DNA of 27,562 nt from Treponema sp. (GCA_016293005.1 JAEDFA010000019.1:1-27562), one strand, 5' to 3'; positions 15,745 to 23,284 are shown, counted from the stretch's first letter. Notes: generated by a model from the sequence alone, not told the origin. Translations and numbers: made by a program.

Positions 15745-16312
15745 ATGAATATAAGAAATCATCTAAAATAATAAAAACTTTTATAGATTGATACTTTTTT
15801 TATTTGCAATATTTATGCCAAAAATATAAAAAATTTAAGATATTAAGTGGTATTTTTATTTTAAAGCTGATTATAGTGTTGTAAAATTTATGAAAGATTC
15901 TGTATTTAGCGTGCTTTTTCTAGTTTTAATAAAAAATACACTTCATATAGCGTTTTTAGTTAATTTGAATAAAAAAATGAAGAAAAAAAATATTTTTTTA
16001 GAATTTTGAAATTTATTACTTTCTGCTTGGCAAATCTTTGAAATTCCTCTGAAAAAAGACATATTTTATTAAAATTTAGTAAAAATTTTAAAATAAGTGT
16101 ATGAATTTTTATACACCACACTTTAAAAATTCTCCTATGGTATATAATTTTCATAAAAAATACCATAAATGTTAAGTATTTTTACCATATATTTTCTACT
16201 AAAAAATACCTGTTATTGTTCTTTTTTTTATAAAAAAATTACCGGAAAATGAATTGTATGTCTTAAATTTTATACATGTATAATTTTATGTACAGTTTGT
16301 AATTCTTCTTTT
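15745..16312. other. Very A+T-rich intergenic region
   Basis: Nearly 570 bp with only short, low-complexity reading frames. Visible structures are an inverted repeat TATGGTAT / ATACCATA (16136-16143, 16160-16167), a repeated AAAAAATACC just after it (to 16165 and again at 16201-16210), and GTGTAT / ATACAC at 16097-16116. They could be operator sites for thrH or for the minus-strand operon, but no factor can be named. Confidence 0.4.
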
Positions 16313-16314
16313 AA

Positions 16315-16343
16315 TTGAAGTAAATTGTTATTTAGTGTAAAAT
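16315..16343 (+). promoter_or_regulatory. Promoter of thrH
   Basis: TTGAAG (16315-16320), 17-bp spacer, TAAAAT (16338-16343). The transcript would start near 16350, leaving a ~25-nt leader with TGAGGA before the ATG at 16374. A second TATAAT at about 16279-16284 may be an alternative. Confidence 0.5.
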
Positions 16344-16373
16344 AAGGAAAAATTTATTTATTTGAGGAATTTT

Positions 16374-16979
16374 ATGTATATTACTTGTTTAGATTTAGAA
16401 GGTGTTTTAGTTCCAGAAATCTGGATTGCATTCGCAGAAGAAACTGGCATCGCAGAATTAAAAAAAACTACGCGCGATGAGCCTGATTATGATAAATTAA
16501 TGAAATATCGCATTAATATTTTAAAAGAACACAACCTTGGTCTTAAAGAAATACAGAATACAATTTCAAAAATCGAACCGCTTCCGGGGGCAAAAGAATT
16601 TTTAGATGAATTAAGGTCACAGATGCAGGTTATAATTTTGAGCGATACTTTTGAACAGTTTGCAATGCCGTTAATGAAAAAACTCGGTTACCCTGCAATT
16701 TTTTGTAATACTCTTGAAGTTTCGAAAACAGGGGAAATTACAGGTTATAAAATGCGTTGTGAAAAATCAAAACTTACGACAGTGCGCTCTTTGCAGGCCT
16801 GCGGTTTTAACACTATTGCTTCAGGAGATTCTTTTAATGATCTTGCTATGATAGAAGCCTCAAAAAAAGGATTTCTTTTTAGGACAACTGAACAGATAAA
16901 AAAAGATTATCCGCAATATAAGTCTTTTACAGAATATAGTGAACTTCTTGCAGCGATAAAAAGTGCAGTTTCTGAATGA
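16374..16979 (+). CDS. thrH: ThrH-type phosphoserine phosphatase / phosphoserine:homoserine phosphotransferase
   Basis: A 201-residue HAD-superfamily protein close in length to Pseudomonas ThrH (205). Motif I is DLEGVLVPE (nucleophile D7, with E9 in place of the usual second Asp, the ThrH hallmark), motif II is the Ser of IILSD (S90), and motif IV is GDSFND (151-156). ThrH dephosphorylates phosphoserine and can pass the phosphate to homoserine, linking serine and threonine synthesis. The ATG at 16374 was chosen because GAGGA stands just upstream; an in-frame TTG at 16362 overlaps that site. It is followed by a tRNA gene with its own promoter. Confidence 0.9.
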   Translation: MYITCLDLEGVLVPEIWIAFAEETGIAELKKTTRDEPDYDKLMKYRINILKEHNLGLKEIQNTISKIEPLPGAKEFLDELRSQMQVIILSDTFEQFAMPLMKKLGYPAIFCNTLEVSKTGEITGYKMRCEKSKLTTVRSLQACGFNTIASGDSFNDLAMIEASKKGFLFRTTEQIKKDYPQYKSFTEYSELLAAIKSAVSE

Positions 16980-17018
16980 CATTTTGGAATTTTTAAAACT
17001 TGTTTTTAAATTTCCTAC

Positions 17019-17047
17019 TTGAATAAATTGTGAAAATATAATATAGT
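17019..17047 (+). promoter_or_regulatory. Promoter of tRNA-Leu
   Basis: TTGAAT (17019-17024), 17-bp spacer, TATAGT (17042-17047), ten bases before the mature tRNA start. Confidence 0.55.
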
Positions 17048-17057
17048 GATTCATACC

Positions 17058-17142
17058 GCCGGGATGGTGGAATGGTAGACACAAGGGACTTAAAATCCCT
17101 CGCTGGTCAAACGGCGTGCCAGTTCGAGTCTGGTTCCCGGCA
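17058..17142 (+). tRNA. tRNA-Leu (anticodon UAA)
   Basis: An 85-nt type II tRNA. Acceptor arm GCCGGGA / TCCCGGC with discriminator A, anticodon stem AGGGA / TCCCT around CTTAAAA (anticodon TAA), a long variable arm (GCTGG...CGGCG) and a TTCGAGT T-loop. CCA is not encoded. It reads UUA codons, which are abundant here. Confidence 0.97.
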
Positions 17143-17176
17143 AAGCCTGAATTCTAAAAGAATTCAGGCTTTTTTT
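17143..17176 (+). terminator. Intrinsic terminator of tRNA-Leu
   Basis: AAGCCTGAATTC (17143-17154) pairs perfectly with GAATTCAGGCTT (17160-17171) over a TAAAA loop, and the T-run extends to 17176. It starts at the base after the discriminator. Confidence 0.95.
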
Positions 17177-17227
17177 GTTATTAAAAGTTACAATTAAAAA
17201 CTAAAGTTTTAATATGTTTATTTCTGT

Positions 17228-17254
17228 AAAAAAAAGGCACTTTAAAAAAGTGCC
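17228..17254 (-). terminator. Intrinsic terminator of rubrerythrin
   Basis: On the minus strand GGCACTT pairs with AAGTGCC (17254-17248 with 17242-17236), followed by eight T. It begins 7 bp after the stop codon. Confidence 0.9.
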
Positions 17255-17261
17255 GTAAGAA

Positions 17262-17819
17262 TTAACCCCAAGTTCTTATTAAATCGTAGTTGTCTTCGCG
17301 AATTTCAAAATAGCAGTTGTATTCATCACAGACTGAACAGTATTCAGGTGCTGAAGGTCCTACAACTATATGTCCGCATTTAAGGCATTCCCAGATTTTT
17401 ACAGAGCTATTTTCAAGTTTTTTTCTGGCATCCTCATTTTTTAGAAGAGAACGGTATCGTTCTTCATGGCGTTTTTCAACATCTGCAACGGCTCTGAATT
17501 TTTTTGCAAGTTCTGCAAAGCCTTCTTTTTCGGCAGTTTCTGCAAAGCCTTTGTACATATCGGTCCATTCATAATTCTCGCCGTCTGCTGCATCTTTTAA
17601 GTTGTCTTGTGTAGTTGAAATTCCGCCTAATTCATTGAGCCAGAGTTTTGCATGCTGTTCTTCGTTTGCGGCAGTTTTTGCAAAAATGTCGGCAATTTCA
17701 CTGTGACCTTCTTTTTTTGCAACGGCAGAAAAATATGTGTATTTGTTTCTTGCCTGAGATTCGCCTGCGAACGCTGTTTTAAGATTTTTTTCTGTTTCTG
17801 TTCCTGTGTATTTATTCAT
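17262..17819 (-). CDS. rbr: Rubrerythrin
   Basis: The start is ATG at 17819, seven bases after GGAGGT; an in-frame TTG 15 bp upstream overlaps that site. The 185-residue protein has an N-terminal ferritin-like domain with di-iron ligands E20, E53 with H56 (EEQH), E94, and E115 with H118 (EKRH), and a C-terminal rubredoxin domain with C145xxC148 and C161xxC164. Rubrerythrin reduces hydrogen peroxide to water with electrons from rubredoxin or NADH-dependent partners, and protects anaerobes against oxidative stress. It is a single-gene unit with its own promoter and terminator. Confidence 0.96.
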   Translation of the reverse strand: MNKYTGTETEKNLKTAFAGESQARNKYTYFSAVAKKEGHSEIADIFAKTAANEEQHAKLWLNELGGISTTQDNLKDAADGENYEWTDMYKGFAETAEKEGFAELAKKFRAVADVEKRHEERYRSLLKNEDARKKLENSSVKIWECLKCGHIVVGPSAPEYCSVCDEYNCYFEIREDNYDLIRTWG

Positions 17820-17843
17820 CGTATTGACCTCCAAAACTGTTCT

Positions 17844-17873
17844 ATTATAAACCTAATTGAATTTTTTTTACAA
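17844..17873 (-). promoter_or_regulatory. Promoter of rubrerythrin
   Basis: On the minus strand TTGTAA (17873-17868), an 18-bp spacer and a perfect TATAAT (17849-17844), 24 bases before the ATG. No PerR-type palindrome was recognised. Confidence 0.65.
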
Positions 17874-17941
17874 GAGAATGTTTTATTTCATTTTTCAACT
17901 TTTAAAAGAAAAAATATTTTACAAAAAAAGTGTGATTTTAA

Positions 17942-17988
17942 AATAAAAAAAGTCCGTTCTCTGAAAAAAAATCATGAAAACGGACTTT
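17942..17988 (-). terminator. Intrinsic terminator after tRNA-Thr
   Basis: On the minus strand AAAGTCCGTT (17988-17979) pairs with AACGGACTTT (17958-17949) and is followed by a T-rich tract. It begins one base after the tRNA. Confidence 0.85.
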
Positions 17989-17989
17989 A

Positions 17990-18062
17990 AGCCGATTGTC
18001 GGACTTGAACCAACTACCTACGCGTTACGAATGCGTTGCTCTACCAGGTGAGCTAAATCGGC
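17990..18062 (-). tRNA. tRNA-Thr (anticodon CGU)
   Basis: A 73-nt tRNA: acceptor GCCGATT / AATCGGC with discriminator U, D-arm GCTC / GAGC, anticodon loop TTCGTAA (anticodon CGT, reads ACG), T-arm GTTGG-TTCAAGT-CCGAC. The anticodon stem ACGCA / CGCGT has an A-C mismatch at position 31-39. CCA is not encoded. The first base directly follows the stop codon of the cNMP-binding regulator, so the tRNA is probably processed out of that gene's message. Confidence 0.95.
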
Positions 18063-19304
18063 TTATTTATTAACTGAACAAAAACGCGAATCAACAACGC
18101 GCTTAAATTCAGCAATATTCAAAACTAAAATATAACTGTCGTGCATTTCGATACGCCTTTTTTCTACGAGTTTATTTAATTCGTCTCGCGTTGTTTCAAG
18201 CGACAGTCCTGCCCAATGAGCGATGTCTTGTAATGATACATTAAATTTGCGCATTCGGTCAACAGGATTTAATGGCGGATTCATTTCGTCTAGGAGTAAA
18301 AATACATCACAAAGCCGGATATAAAGGTCTTTCATGCACAAAATTCTGAAACGCCTTTTTTGATCGTAAATCCTTTTGCAGAAAAGTTTTAAAAGACTTA
18401 AGGCAAGCTGAGTATTTCCAGTTATAAGAATTTCAAAATTTTCTTTGCTGAATTCGAGACATTTTACGGAAGTTTTTGCCATACAAGTTGCAGAACGCGG
18501 AGAATTATCGAGAATTGCCATTTCACCAAAAAATTCGCCGGGTTTTAAAATGTCTATGTTTTTTGAAGAACCGTTTACGCATTTTAAAAGCTGAACTTCA
18601 CCTTTTTGAATGAGATAGAAAGTGTCTCCTGGTTCAAATTCTGAAATTATTACTTCACCTGCTTCGTAAGTTTTTGCAAAACGCTCAAAAGTCGGAAGGG
18701 CAAACTGTTTAAATTCTTCTTCTTGCGCACAAGGAAAAGGTTCTTCAAAACCGCTAGTCATCTTTTTGATTTTTTGAAGTCGTAAATTTGATTCCTTATA
18801 AAGTTGTGCAACTGATGAAGCGTATTCTGAAGAAGGAAAGCGGGTTAAAAATTTTTTACAGACATCGCAGCATGAACGGTAAGATTCGTCTTCGTAGAAA
18901 GATTTTGCAACATTAATCATTCCGTTCTGCTGGTCTTCCGGGATTTTATTTAAAATCGCTTCTGTTTTTTTGTGAATCTGACGAAGTTGATTTGAAAACA
19001 CTCGAAGCATTTTCATTACAAGTTGTTTGTTTTCACTGAAAAGTTTTTCGAATTCTGAAATTGAAAGAGAAACGACTACACTGTCATCTAAAATAGAAAC
19101 AGTTTCTTCTCTTGGAAAATGACCTAAAGCCGATTTAACACCAAAAAATTCGCCAGGTTTGACTTGATCAATCTGAACTGTGCCGGTTTCTGTATCGGTA
19201 GATTTTAAAACTGCAAGCCCATTCTGAAGAATAAAAACTTTATCGGCAATATCTCCTTCAAAATACGGAATTGAACCTTTTGTATATCTTATGACTTTTG
19301 GCAT
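18063..19304 (-). CDS. Crp/Fnr-type regulator with two cyclic-nucleotide-binding domains
   Basis: ATG at 19304 (MPKVIRYTKG) is chosen because GGGAG lies five bases upstream; an in-frame GTG at 19316 overlaps it. The 413-residue protein has a first cNMP-binding fold with a worn phosphate cassette (GEFFGVKSALGHFPREETVS, 51-70), a helical middle (about 120-190) that resembles a TPR pair, a second domain with a canonical cassette (GEFFGEMAILDNSPRSAT, 256-273), and a Crp-type helix-turn-helix (VSLQDIAHWAGLSLETTRDELNKL, about 356-379). It probably binds cAMP or a related ligand through domain two and controls transcription. The stop codon abuts tRNA-Thr. It is divergent from the PHP gene with overlapping promoter regions. 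Confidence 0.88.
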   Translation of the reverse strand: MPKVIRYTKGSIPYFEGDIADKVFILQNGLAVLKSTDTETGTVQIDQVKPGEFFGVKSALGHFPREETVSILDDSVVVSLSISEFEKLFSENKQLVMKMLRVFSNQLRQIHKKTEAILNKIPEDQQNGMINVAKSFYEDESYRSCCDVCKKFLTRFPSSEYASSVAQLYKESNLRLQKIKKMTSGFEEPFPCAQEEEFKQFALPTFERFAKTYEAGEVIISEFEPGDTFYLIQKGEVQLLKCVNGSSKNIDILKPGEFFGEMAILDNSPRSATCMAKTSVKCLEFSKENFEILITGNTQLALSLLKLFCKRIYDQKRRFRILCMKDLYIRLCDVFLLLDEMNPPLNPVDRMRKFNVSLQDIAHWAGLSLETTRDELNKLVEKRRIEMHDSYILVLNIAEFKRVVDSRFCSVNK

Positions 19305-19376
19305 AACAACTCCCACATAAAATCAACAAATGCTTTTATATTAAAACTTAAAGTTCATCGATTTCAGTCTGAAAAT

Positions 19377-19385
19377 ATTATATCA
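19377..19385 (-). promoter_or_regulatory. Extended -10 promoter of the cNMP-binding regulator
   Basis: The minus strand reads TGATATAAT (19385-19377), a perfect extended -10 element, without a convincing -35. It lies ~75 bp before the ATG and less than 35 bp from the divergent PHP promoter. Confidence 0.55.
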
Positions 19386-19400
19386 TAAAACTAAAATTTA

Positions 19401-19416
19401 TGCTATTATCATTTTC
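19401..19416 (+). promoter_or_regulatory. Leaderless extended -10 promoter of the PHP gene
   Basis: TGCTATTAT (TGn plus TATTAT at 19404-19409) is followed by seven bases, then the ATG at 19417. No Shine-Dalgarno sequence is present, so the transcript should begin at the start codon. Confidence 0.6.
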
Positions 19417-20268
19417 ATGATTGATTTACATTCTCATTCTACTGCTTCAGACGGTCAATATTCTCCTTCTGAATTAATCGAAAAAGCATACAAAAGAGGT
19501 CTTTCTGTTATTGCGCTGACTGACCATGATACAATAAAAGGGCTTGAAGAAGCTGAAAAAAAAGCAAAGGAACTTTCGATTACTTTTGTTCCCGGAATCG
19601 AAATTAACATTCATCGGCCTGGAAGCGAATTTCACCTTCTTGGACTTGGAATCAACAGGCAAAGCAATAGTCTTTTAAAACTTACAGAAAAACTAAAGCA
19701 AAATCGACTAGAACGCAATATTCAGATAATTCAAAAACTGAACGAAAATGGAATAAACATTTCTCTTGAAGAAATAAAAAAAGAGTATCCGCGTGAAAGT
19801 TTAGGCCGTCCGCAGATTGCAGAATTTTTATACACGCACGGATTTGTAAAAAATGTTCAGCAGGCGTTCGATAAATTTCTCACTCGCGGAAAATCCTGCT
19901 TTATAGAAAAAAAAGGATGCGATTTAAGTGAAGCGGTTACCGCAATTTATGAATCACAAGGAATCCCTGTTATTGCGCATCCTCTTTCGCTTTATCTTTC
20001 ATGGCCAAAACTCGAAGAAACGCTTAAAAATTTTAGAAATCAGGGAGTTTTAGGGCTTGAAGCCTATCATCCAGGTGCAAGAGTTGTAGAATGTGAACGC
20101 CTTGAAGAAATTGCCAGACGGAACGGATTTTTCGTTACTGCAGGAAGCGATTTTCACGGCGAAAAAATAAGACGCGACAGGTATCTGGGGCTTACATGCG
20201 GGCAGAGAAGAATCGACGATAGATTCTACACCGATGAGCTTCTTGTTGAACTTGAAAAACGCAGATAA
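19417..20268 (+). CDS. PHP-domain phosphoesterase (YciV/RNase AM-like)
   Basis: The 283-residue protein starts MIDLHSHSTASDGQYSP, the first PHP motif (H5, H7), followed by ALTDHDTIKG, FVPGIEINI, VIAHPLSLYLSWP and TAGSDFHGE, which together give the His/Asp/Glu set for a trinuclear metal site. Length and order match the TrpH/YciV family, whose E. coli member removes nucleotides 5'-3' from short RNAs and matures 5' ends of rRNA; some members hydrolyse 3',5'-bisphosphonucleotides. The exact substrate here is not known. It is transcribed alone, divergently from the regulator. Confidence 0.88.
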   Translation: MIDLHSHSTASDGQYSPSELIEKAYKRGLSVIALTDHDTIKGLEEAEKKAKELSITFVPGIEINIHRPGSEFHLLGLGINRQSNSLLKLTEKLKQNRLERNIQIIQKLNENGINISLEEIKKEYPRESLGRPQIAEFLYTHGFVKNVQQAFDKFLTRGKSCFIEKKGCDLSEAVTAIYESQGIPVIAHPLSLYLSWPKLEETLKNFRNQGVLGLEAYHPGARVVECERLEEIARRNGFFVTAGSDFHGEKIRRDRYLGLTCGQRRIDDRFYTDELLVELEKRR

Positions 20269-20301
20269 AATTAGAAATCTCCATATAACTTTTTTTATTA
20301 A

Positions 20302-20330
20302 TTGAAAATTTTTGAAAAGTAAATTAGAAT
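20302..20330 (+). promoter_or_regulatory. Promoter of the corA leader
   Basis: TTGAAA (20302-20307), 17-bp spacer, TAGAAT (20325-20330). The transcript would start near 20337, about 254 nt before the corA ATG. Confidence 0.65.
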
Positions 20331-20336
20331 AAAGGT

Positions 20337-20590
20337 AACCCTAAAACTAAAAAATTTAGAGGTTCTTGTAAAACTAACTGAATTTTTACATTTTCATAAA
20401 GTAAATTCTGACTTTAACCTGCAAAATGGTGTTCTGTTAATAAATGAAGTGATTTTATTCACAAGTTTGCGTTGCAGACTTTTATTCCACTTATATGGGA
20501 GGCGTTTTATGGACGGTGGCAGTAATAGTTCCAGTTATCCCATATTAAGTGTATGTCATACACGCATTTATCACATTTCAGGACAAAATT
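20337..20590 (+). promoter_or_regulatory. Long structured 5' leader of corA
   Basis: In order: a hairpin AACCcTAAA / TTTAgaGGTT (20337-20364), a fragment of the hairpin-array element (20437-20486), a long stem pairing CACTTATATGGGA (20488-20500... from C20488) with TCCCATATTAAGTG (20538-20551), and a 7-bp GTGTATG / CATACAC hairpin (20549-20563) that competes with the end of that stem. The long stem buries the GGGA of the GGGAGG site of a small ORF. Mg2+ transporter genes are often controlled by their leaders, so a sensing role is plausible, but it does not match the M-box consensus. Confidence 0.5.
20437..20486 (+). repeat. Hairpin-array element, partial copy
   Basis: Bases 20454-20477 are identical over 24 nt to the minus strand of 4299-4322, and near-identity extends through the AAGTTTGC-GTT-GCAGACTT hairpin. 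Hairpin A survives only as AATAAAT / ATTTTATT with a different loop, and hairpin B is missing. As in copy 1 it sits upstream of an ATGGGAGG-N6-ATG start region in the same orientation. Confidence 0.7.
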
Positions 20591-20637
20591 ATGATTACAT
20601 ATTGGCAGCAAGAAGCAGAAAAAATCTGTCGCATTGA
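20509..20637 (+). CDS. Putative 42-aa leader ORF overlapping the corA start
   Basis: A very good ribosome binding site, GGGAGG at 20497-20502, stands six bases before ATG. The peptide begins MDGGSNSSSYPILSV and has no recognised motif. It runs out of frame across the corA ATG and stops 47 bases inside corA, so its translation would pass over the corA initiation region. Enterobacterial mgtA and corA are known to have regulatory leader ORFs (mgtL, corL), but no sequence similarity is claimed. It may equally be the relic of a captured start region, since the same layout precedes the glycosyltransferase. Confidence 0.35.
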   Translation: MDGGSNSSSYPILSVCHTRIYHISGQNYDYILAARSRKNLSH

Positions 20638-21640
20638 AAAAGATTCCCTTAATTCAGAATTAAAAACATGGGTAGATGCAAGAATCGTTACAAGAGATGA
20701 TGTTGAACTTCTTCAAAAAGAATTTCAAATCGACCCGGAACACATTCTTGATATTCTTGACCCTGATGAACAGTCTCGACTTGAAGACGGAGATGGTTAT
20801 GTTCTTACAATTATTCGTCTTCCAATTTATGACCCTAATGCCGAAACTCAATATTGGACAATTCCACTCGGTATCATAATAAAAGATAATTATATAATCA
20901 CAATTTGCTGGACCGACTGTGAAGTTTTAAAAGATTTTTCAACTGGACGCGTAAAAGAAATAAATTTAAACGATTTTCCTTCTTTTGTGATGCGCATTCT
21001 TTCCCGTTCAGATTTAACATTCCTTCGCTATCTTAAAGAAATCAATAGACGAAGTATCGGAATCCAAAATGAATTTCAGCTTTCAGTTGAAAATAAAGAA
21101 ATCCTTCAGCTTTTAAGCCTTGAAAAATCACTTGTTTATTTTACGACATCATTAAAAGCAAATCAGATGCTCCTTGAAAAATTTAGGAAAACAAAATTAA
21201 TCAAACTTGATTACGATGATATCGACTGGCTTGATGATGTTGAAATCGATAATCGTCAGGCAATTGAAATGGCAGATACATACAGAAATGTCCTTGTTGG
21301 AATTCTCGATGCATTTGACTCGGTAATCAACAACAATCTCAATATGTACATGAAAAGGCTTTCAATTTTAAACATACTTATGATGGTTCCTACATTTATC
21401 ACGAGTTTTTACGGAATGAATATTGAACTTCCGCTTGCAAATCTTGGAAAACTTTCCTGCCTCATAATAAGTGTTCTTTGTATTCTTACCGTAGTAATCA
21501 CAAATGTCTGCCTTGGTATTTCAGAACGCCGTTATCCTAATAAGAAAAAGCGACTTGGCAAAAATAAATATAGATATATGAAAAATGCGCAGAAAAACGC
21601 ACGAAGACTAAAATCAATTGAATCTGCGCTTCAAAATTAG
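20591..21640 (+). CDS. corA: CorA-family Mg2+/Co2+ transporter
   Basis: ATG at 20591 (MITYWQQEAEK) is preferred over an upstream in-frame ATG because AGGA lies eight bases before it. The 349-residue protein has a soluble N-terminal alpha/beta domain, a long helix, and two C-terminal membrane helices; the first ends in the pore signature YGMN (GMN 275-277). The second helix (LGKLSCLIISVLCILTVVITNVCL) is followed by a basic tail. It forms pentameric channels that admit Mg2+. It is followed after 25 bp by an FGE-like lipoprotein or secreted protein gene with its own GGGAGA site, probably in one transcript. Confidence 0.92.
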   Translation: MITYWQQEAEKICRIEKDSLNSELKTWVDARIVTRDDVELLQKEFQIDPEHILDILDPDEQSRLEDGDGYVLTIIRLPIYDPNAETQYWTIPLGIIIKDNYIITICWTDCEVLKDFSTGRVKEINLNDFPSFVMRILSRSDLTFLRYLKEINRRSIGIQNEFQLSVENKEILQLLSLEKSLVYFTTSLKANQMLLEKFRKTKLIKLDYDDIDWLDDVEIDNRQAIEMADTYRNVLVGILDAFDSVINNNLNMYMKRLSILNILMMVPTFITSFYGMNIELPLANLGKLSCLIISVLCILTVVITNVCLGISERRYPNKKKRLGKNKYRYMKNAQKNARRLKSIESALQN

Positions 21641-21665
21641 ATTTTTATCCAAATGGGAGAATTAA

Positions 21666-22607
21666 ATGAAAAAAACACTTTTTATTCTTTTAGCATTGTT
21701 TTTTACTTTTTTTTCATTTGCAACCGATTTTTCAAAACCTTTAAGCGATCTTGAAATGGTTTCAATCGATACAAAATCAGAATCTTTTATAATCGGTGAA
21801 AACATTCAGTCTTTTACGGCAAAAAGAACGGTTGAGCCTTTTAAAATAAATAAATTTGAAACTACATACAGCCTCTGGTATTCAGTAAGAATTAAGGCAG
21901 AATTAAGCGGTTATGTTTTTCAAAATCCCGGTCAGGAAGGCGCATACGGAAGGCGGGGAAAAGCACCTACAGAAAACGGTTTCGGTCAGCCTGTTACAAT
22001 GATAAGCTGGTATGATGCAATTGTCTGGTGCAATGCGTTGAGCGAACTTCAGGGAAAAACTCCGTGCTATACATATAAAGGACAAATTTTAAAAGATTCT
22101 TCAAATACTTCATCGTGCGACCTTGCAGAATGTAACTGGAGCGCAGACGGTTATAGGCTTCCGACAGAAGCAGAATGGGAATACGCTGCAAGAAAAACAA
22201 AAAACGGTTTTCAAAAAGGAGATCTTGCAAGTGGCCAGATTTCTCAAGATTTACCAGAAACAGATTATGCCTGGAGTTCAGAAAACACAAATCAGACAAT
22301 GCCTGTAGGAACAGCCGGAACAGTCTTTACAGCTGATACAAAAATTGCAATCGGAAGCGGAAATGCAAATGCGCTTGGACTTTTTGACATGAGTGGAAAT
22401 GTACTTGAGTTTTGTTGGGACTGGTTTTCGGAATATTCAGAACAAACAGAAAAACGTTCTCAAGGCCCTGAATACGGAAGTCAGCGTGTAAGCCGCGGTG
22501 GAAGCTGGTCAAAATACACAGGTTTTTTATTCACCGCAGACAGATACACTTTCGACCCTAACGAATTTTATAATTACATGGGCTTTAGAATCGCGCAGTC
22601 AGACTAA
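21666..22607 (+). CDS. Secreted FGE/SUMF-family protein, non-catalytic
   Basis: The 313-residue protein has a signal peptide (MKKTLFILLALFFTFFSFA, cleavage near residue 19) and an FGE-like domain: INKFETTYSLWY, QPVTMISWYDAIVWCNALSE, GYRLPTEAEWEYAAR, GLFDMSGNVLEFCWDW, VSRGGSW and MGFRI at the end. The active-site cysteines after GGSW are missing, so it should not generate formylglycine. Unlike the gene at the left edge, its 3' end has the ordinary A/T-ending codons of the region and no NNC pattern, so it is not a DGR target. It follows corA by 25 bp and converges on the phosphodiesterase gene with only 2 bp between stop codons. Confidence 0.88.
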   Translation: MKKTLFILLALFFTFFSFATDFSKPLSDLEMVSIDTKSESFIIGENIQSFTAKRTVEPFKINKFETTYSLWYSVRIKAELSGYVFQNPGQEGAYGRRGKAPTENGFGQPVTMISWYDAIVWCNALSELQGKTPCYTYKGQILKDSSNTSSCDLAECNWSADGYRLPTEAEWEYAARKTKNGFQKGDLASGQISQDLPETDYAWSSENTNQTMPVGTAGTVFTADTKIAIGSGNANALGLFDMSGNVLEFCWDWFSEYSEQTEKRSQGPEYGSQRVSRGGSWSKYTGFLFTADRYTFDPNEFYNYMGFRIAQSD

Positions 22608-22609
22608 AA

Positions 22610-23284
22610 TTATAAAGAAAAAAGTTCTGCGCTTGAAACCTTAAATTTTTTATCTTCTTTTAAAACTTCGATAATTGCATATTTTCCGTCGGTAAGAGGG
22701 CCTGGATTTACAACAATAGTTTCCCCGATTTTATCGATTCCGACTCCTTCGTGGATGTGACCGCAGACAACAAAAAGCGGCTTTTTTTCTTCGATGAATT
22801 TTCTGAAAAGCAGAGAACCTGCATGAACATCTTTGTTTACAGCGTCGCATACAGTATCTTTTGGCGGATTGTGCGAAATTACAATAAGATTTTCAAGCGA
22901 AGAAGCACTTTCACAATTTAAAATTTTAAAATCATCGATAAGGTCTTCTTCTGTGCGTTCATTTGGAGTCTGTTTTGTAAAAATCTGACCGCCGCCAGAA
23001 CCAATTATAGAAAGTCCTTCTGTAAAATTTAAAATTCGTTCAGCGTTTATTTCTGCATCTTCAAGTTCTTCGATAAAATCAGGTTCATCGCAGTTTCCTA
23101 AAACGGCATAAATTTCATCGTGTTTTTTTATAAGGGCATCAAGGGCAGGTTTTCCTGTTTCTGTCTTAAAACATTCACAAAAATCACCAGCAAATAAAAC
23201 TGCATCAACGGATTTAAAAACTGAATCAAGTTTATCCAAAACAGAAACATTTCCATGTAAATCAGAAATCGCTAAAAATTTCAT
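22610..23284 (-). CDS. YfcE/MJ0936-type metallophosphoesterase
   Basis: ATG at 23284 (MKFLAISDLHGN) is chosen for its GGAG five bases upstream. The 224-residue protein shows the calcineurin-like motif series: SDLHGN, FAGDFCE, LGNCDEPDF, ISHNPPKDT and CGHIHEG, then VVNPGPLTDGKYA. These bind two metal ions and hydrolyse phosphodiesters; YfcE-type enzymes act on unspecific or cyclic-nucleotide substrates and the natural one is unknown. It lies 67 bp downstream of hisC on the same strand and may be co-transcribed. Confidence 0.85.
   Translation of the reverse strand: MKFLAISDLHGNVSVLDKLDSVFKSVDAVLFAGDFCECFKTETGKPALDALIKKHDEIYAVLGNCDEPDFIEELEDAEINAERILNFTEGLSIIGSGGGQIFTKQTPNERTEEDLIDDFKILNCESASSLENLIVISHNPPKDTVCDAVNKDVHAGSLLFRKFIEEKKPLFVVCGHIHEGVGIDKIGETIVVNPGPLTDGKYAIIEVLKEDKKFKVSSAELFSL

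Noticed and set aside
15960..16166. A 68-codon minus-strand reading frame in the A+T-rich gap
   Set aside because: Low-complexity Phe/Ile/Lys composition, no Shine-Dalgarno sequence and no recognisable motif.
20337..20590. M-box Mg2+ riboswitch
   Set aside because: The conserved GGTGAGGCTCCT-like segments of the M-box are not present; only a general structured leader can be claimed.
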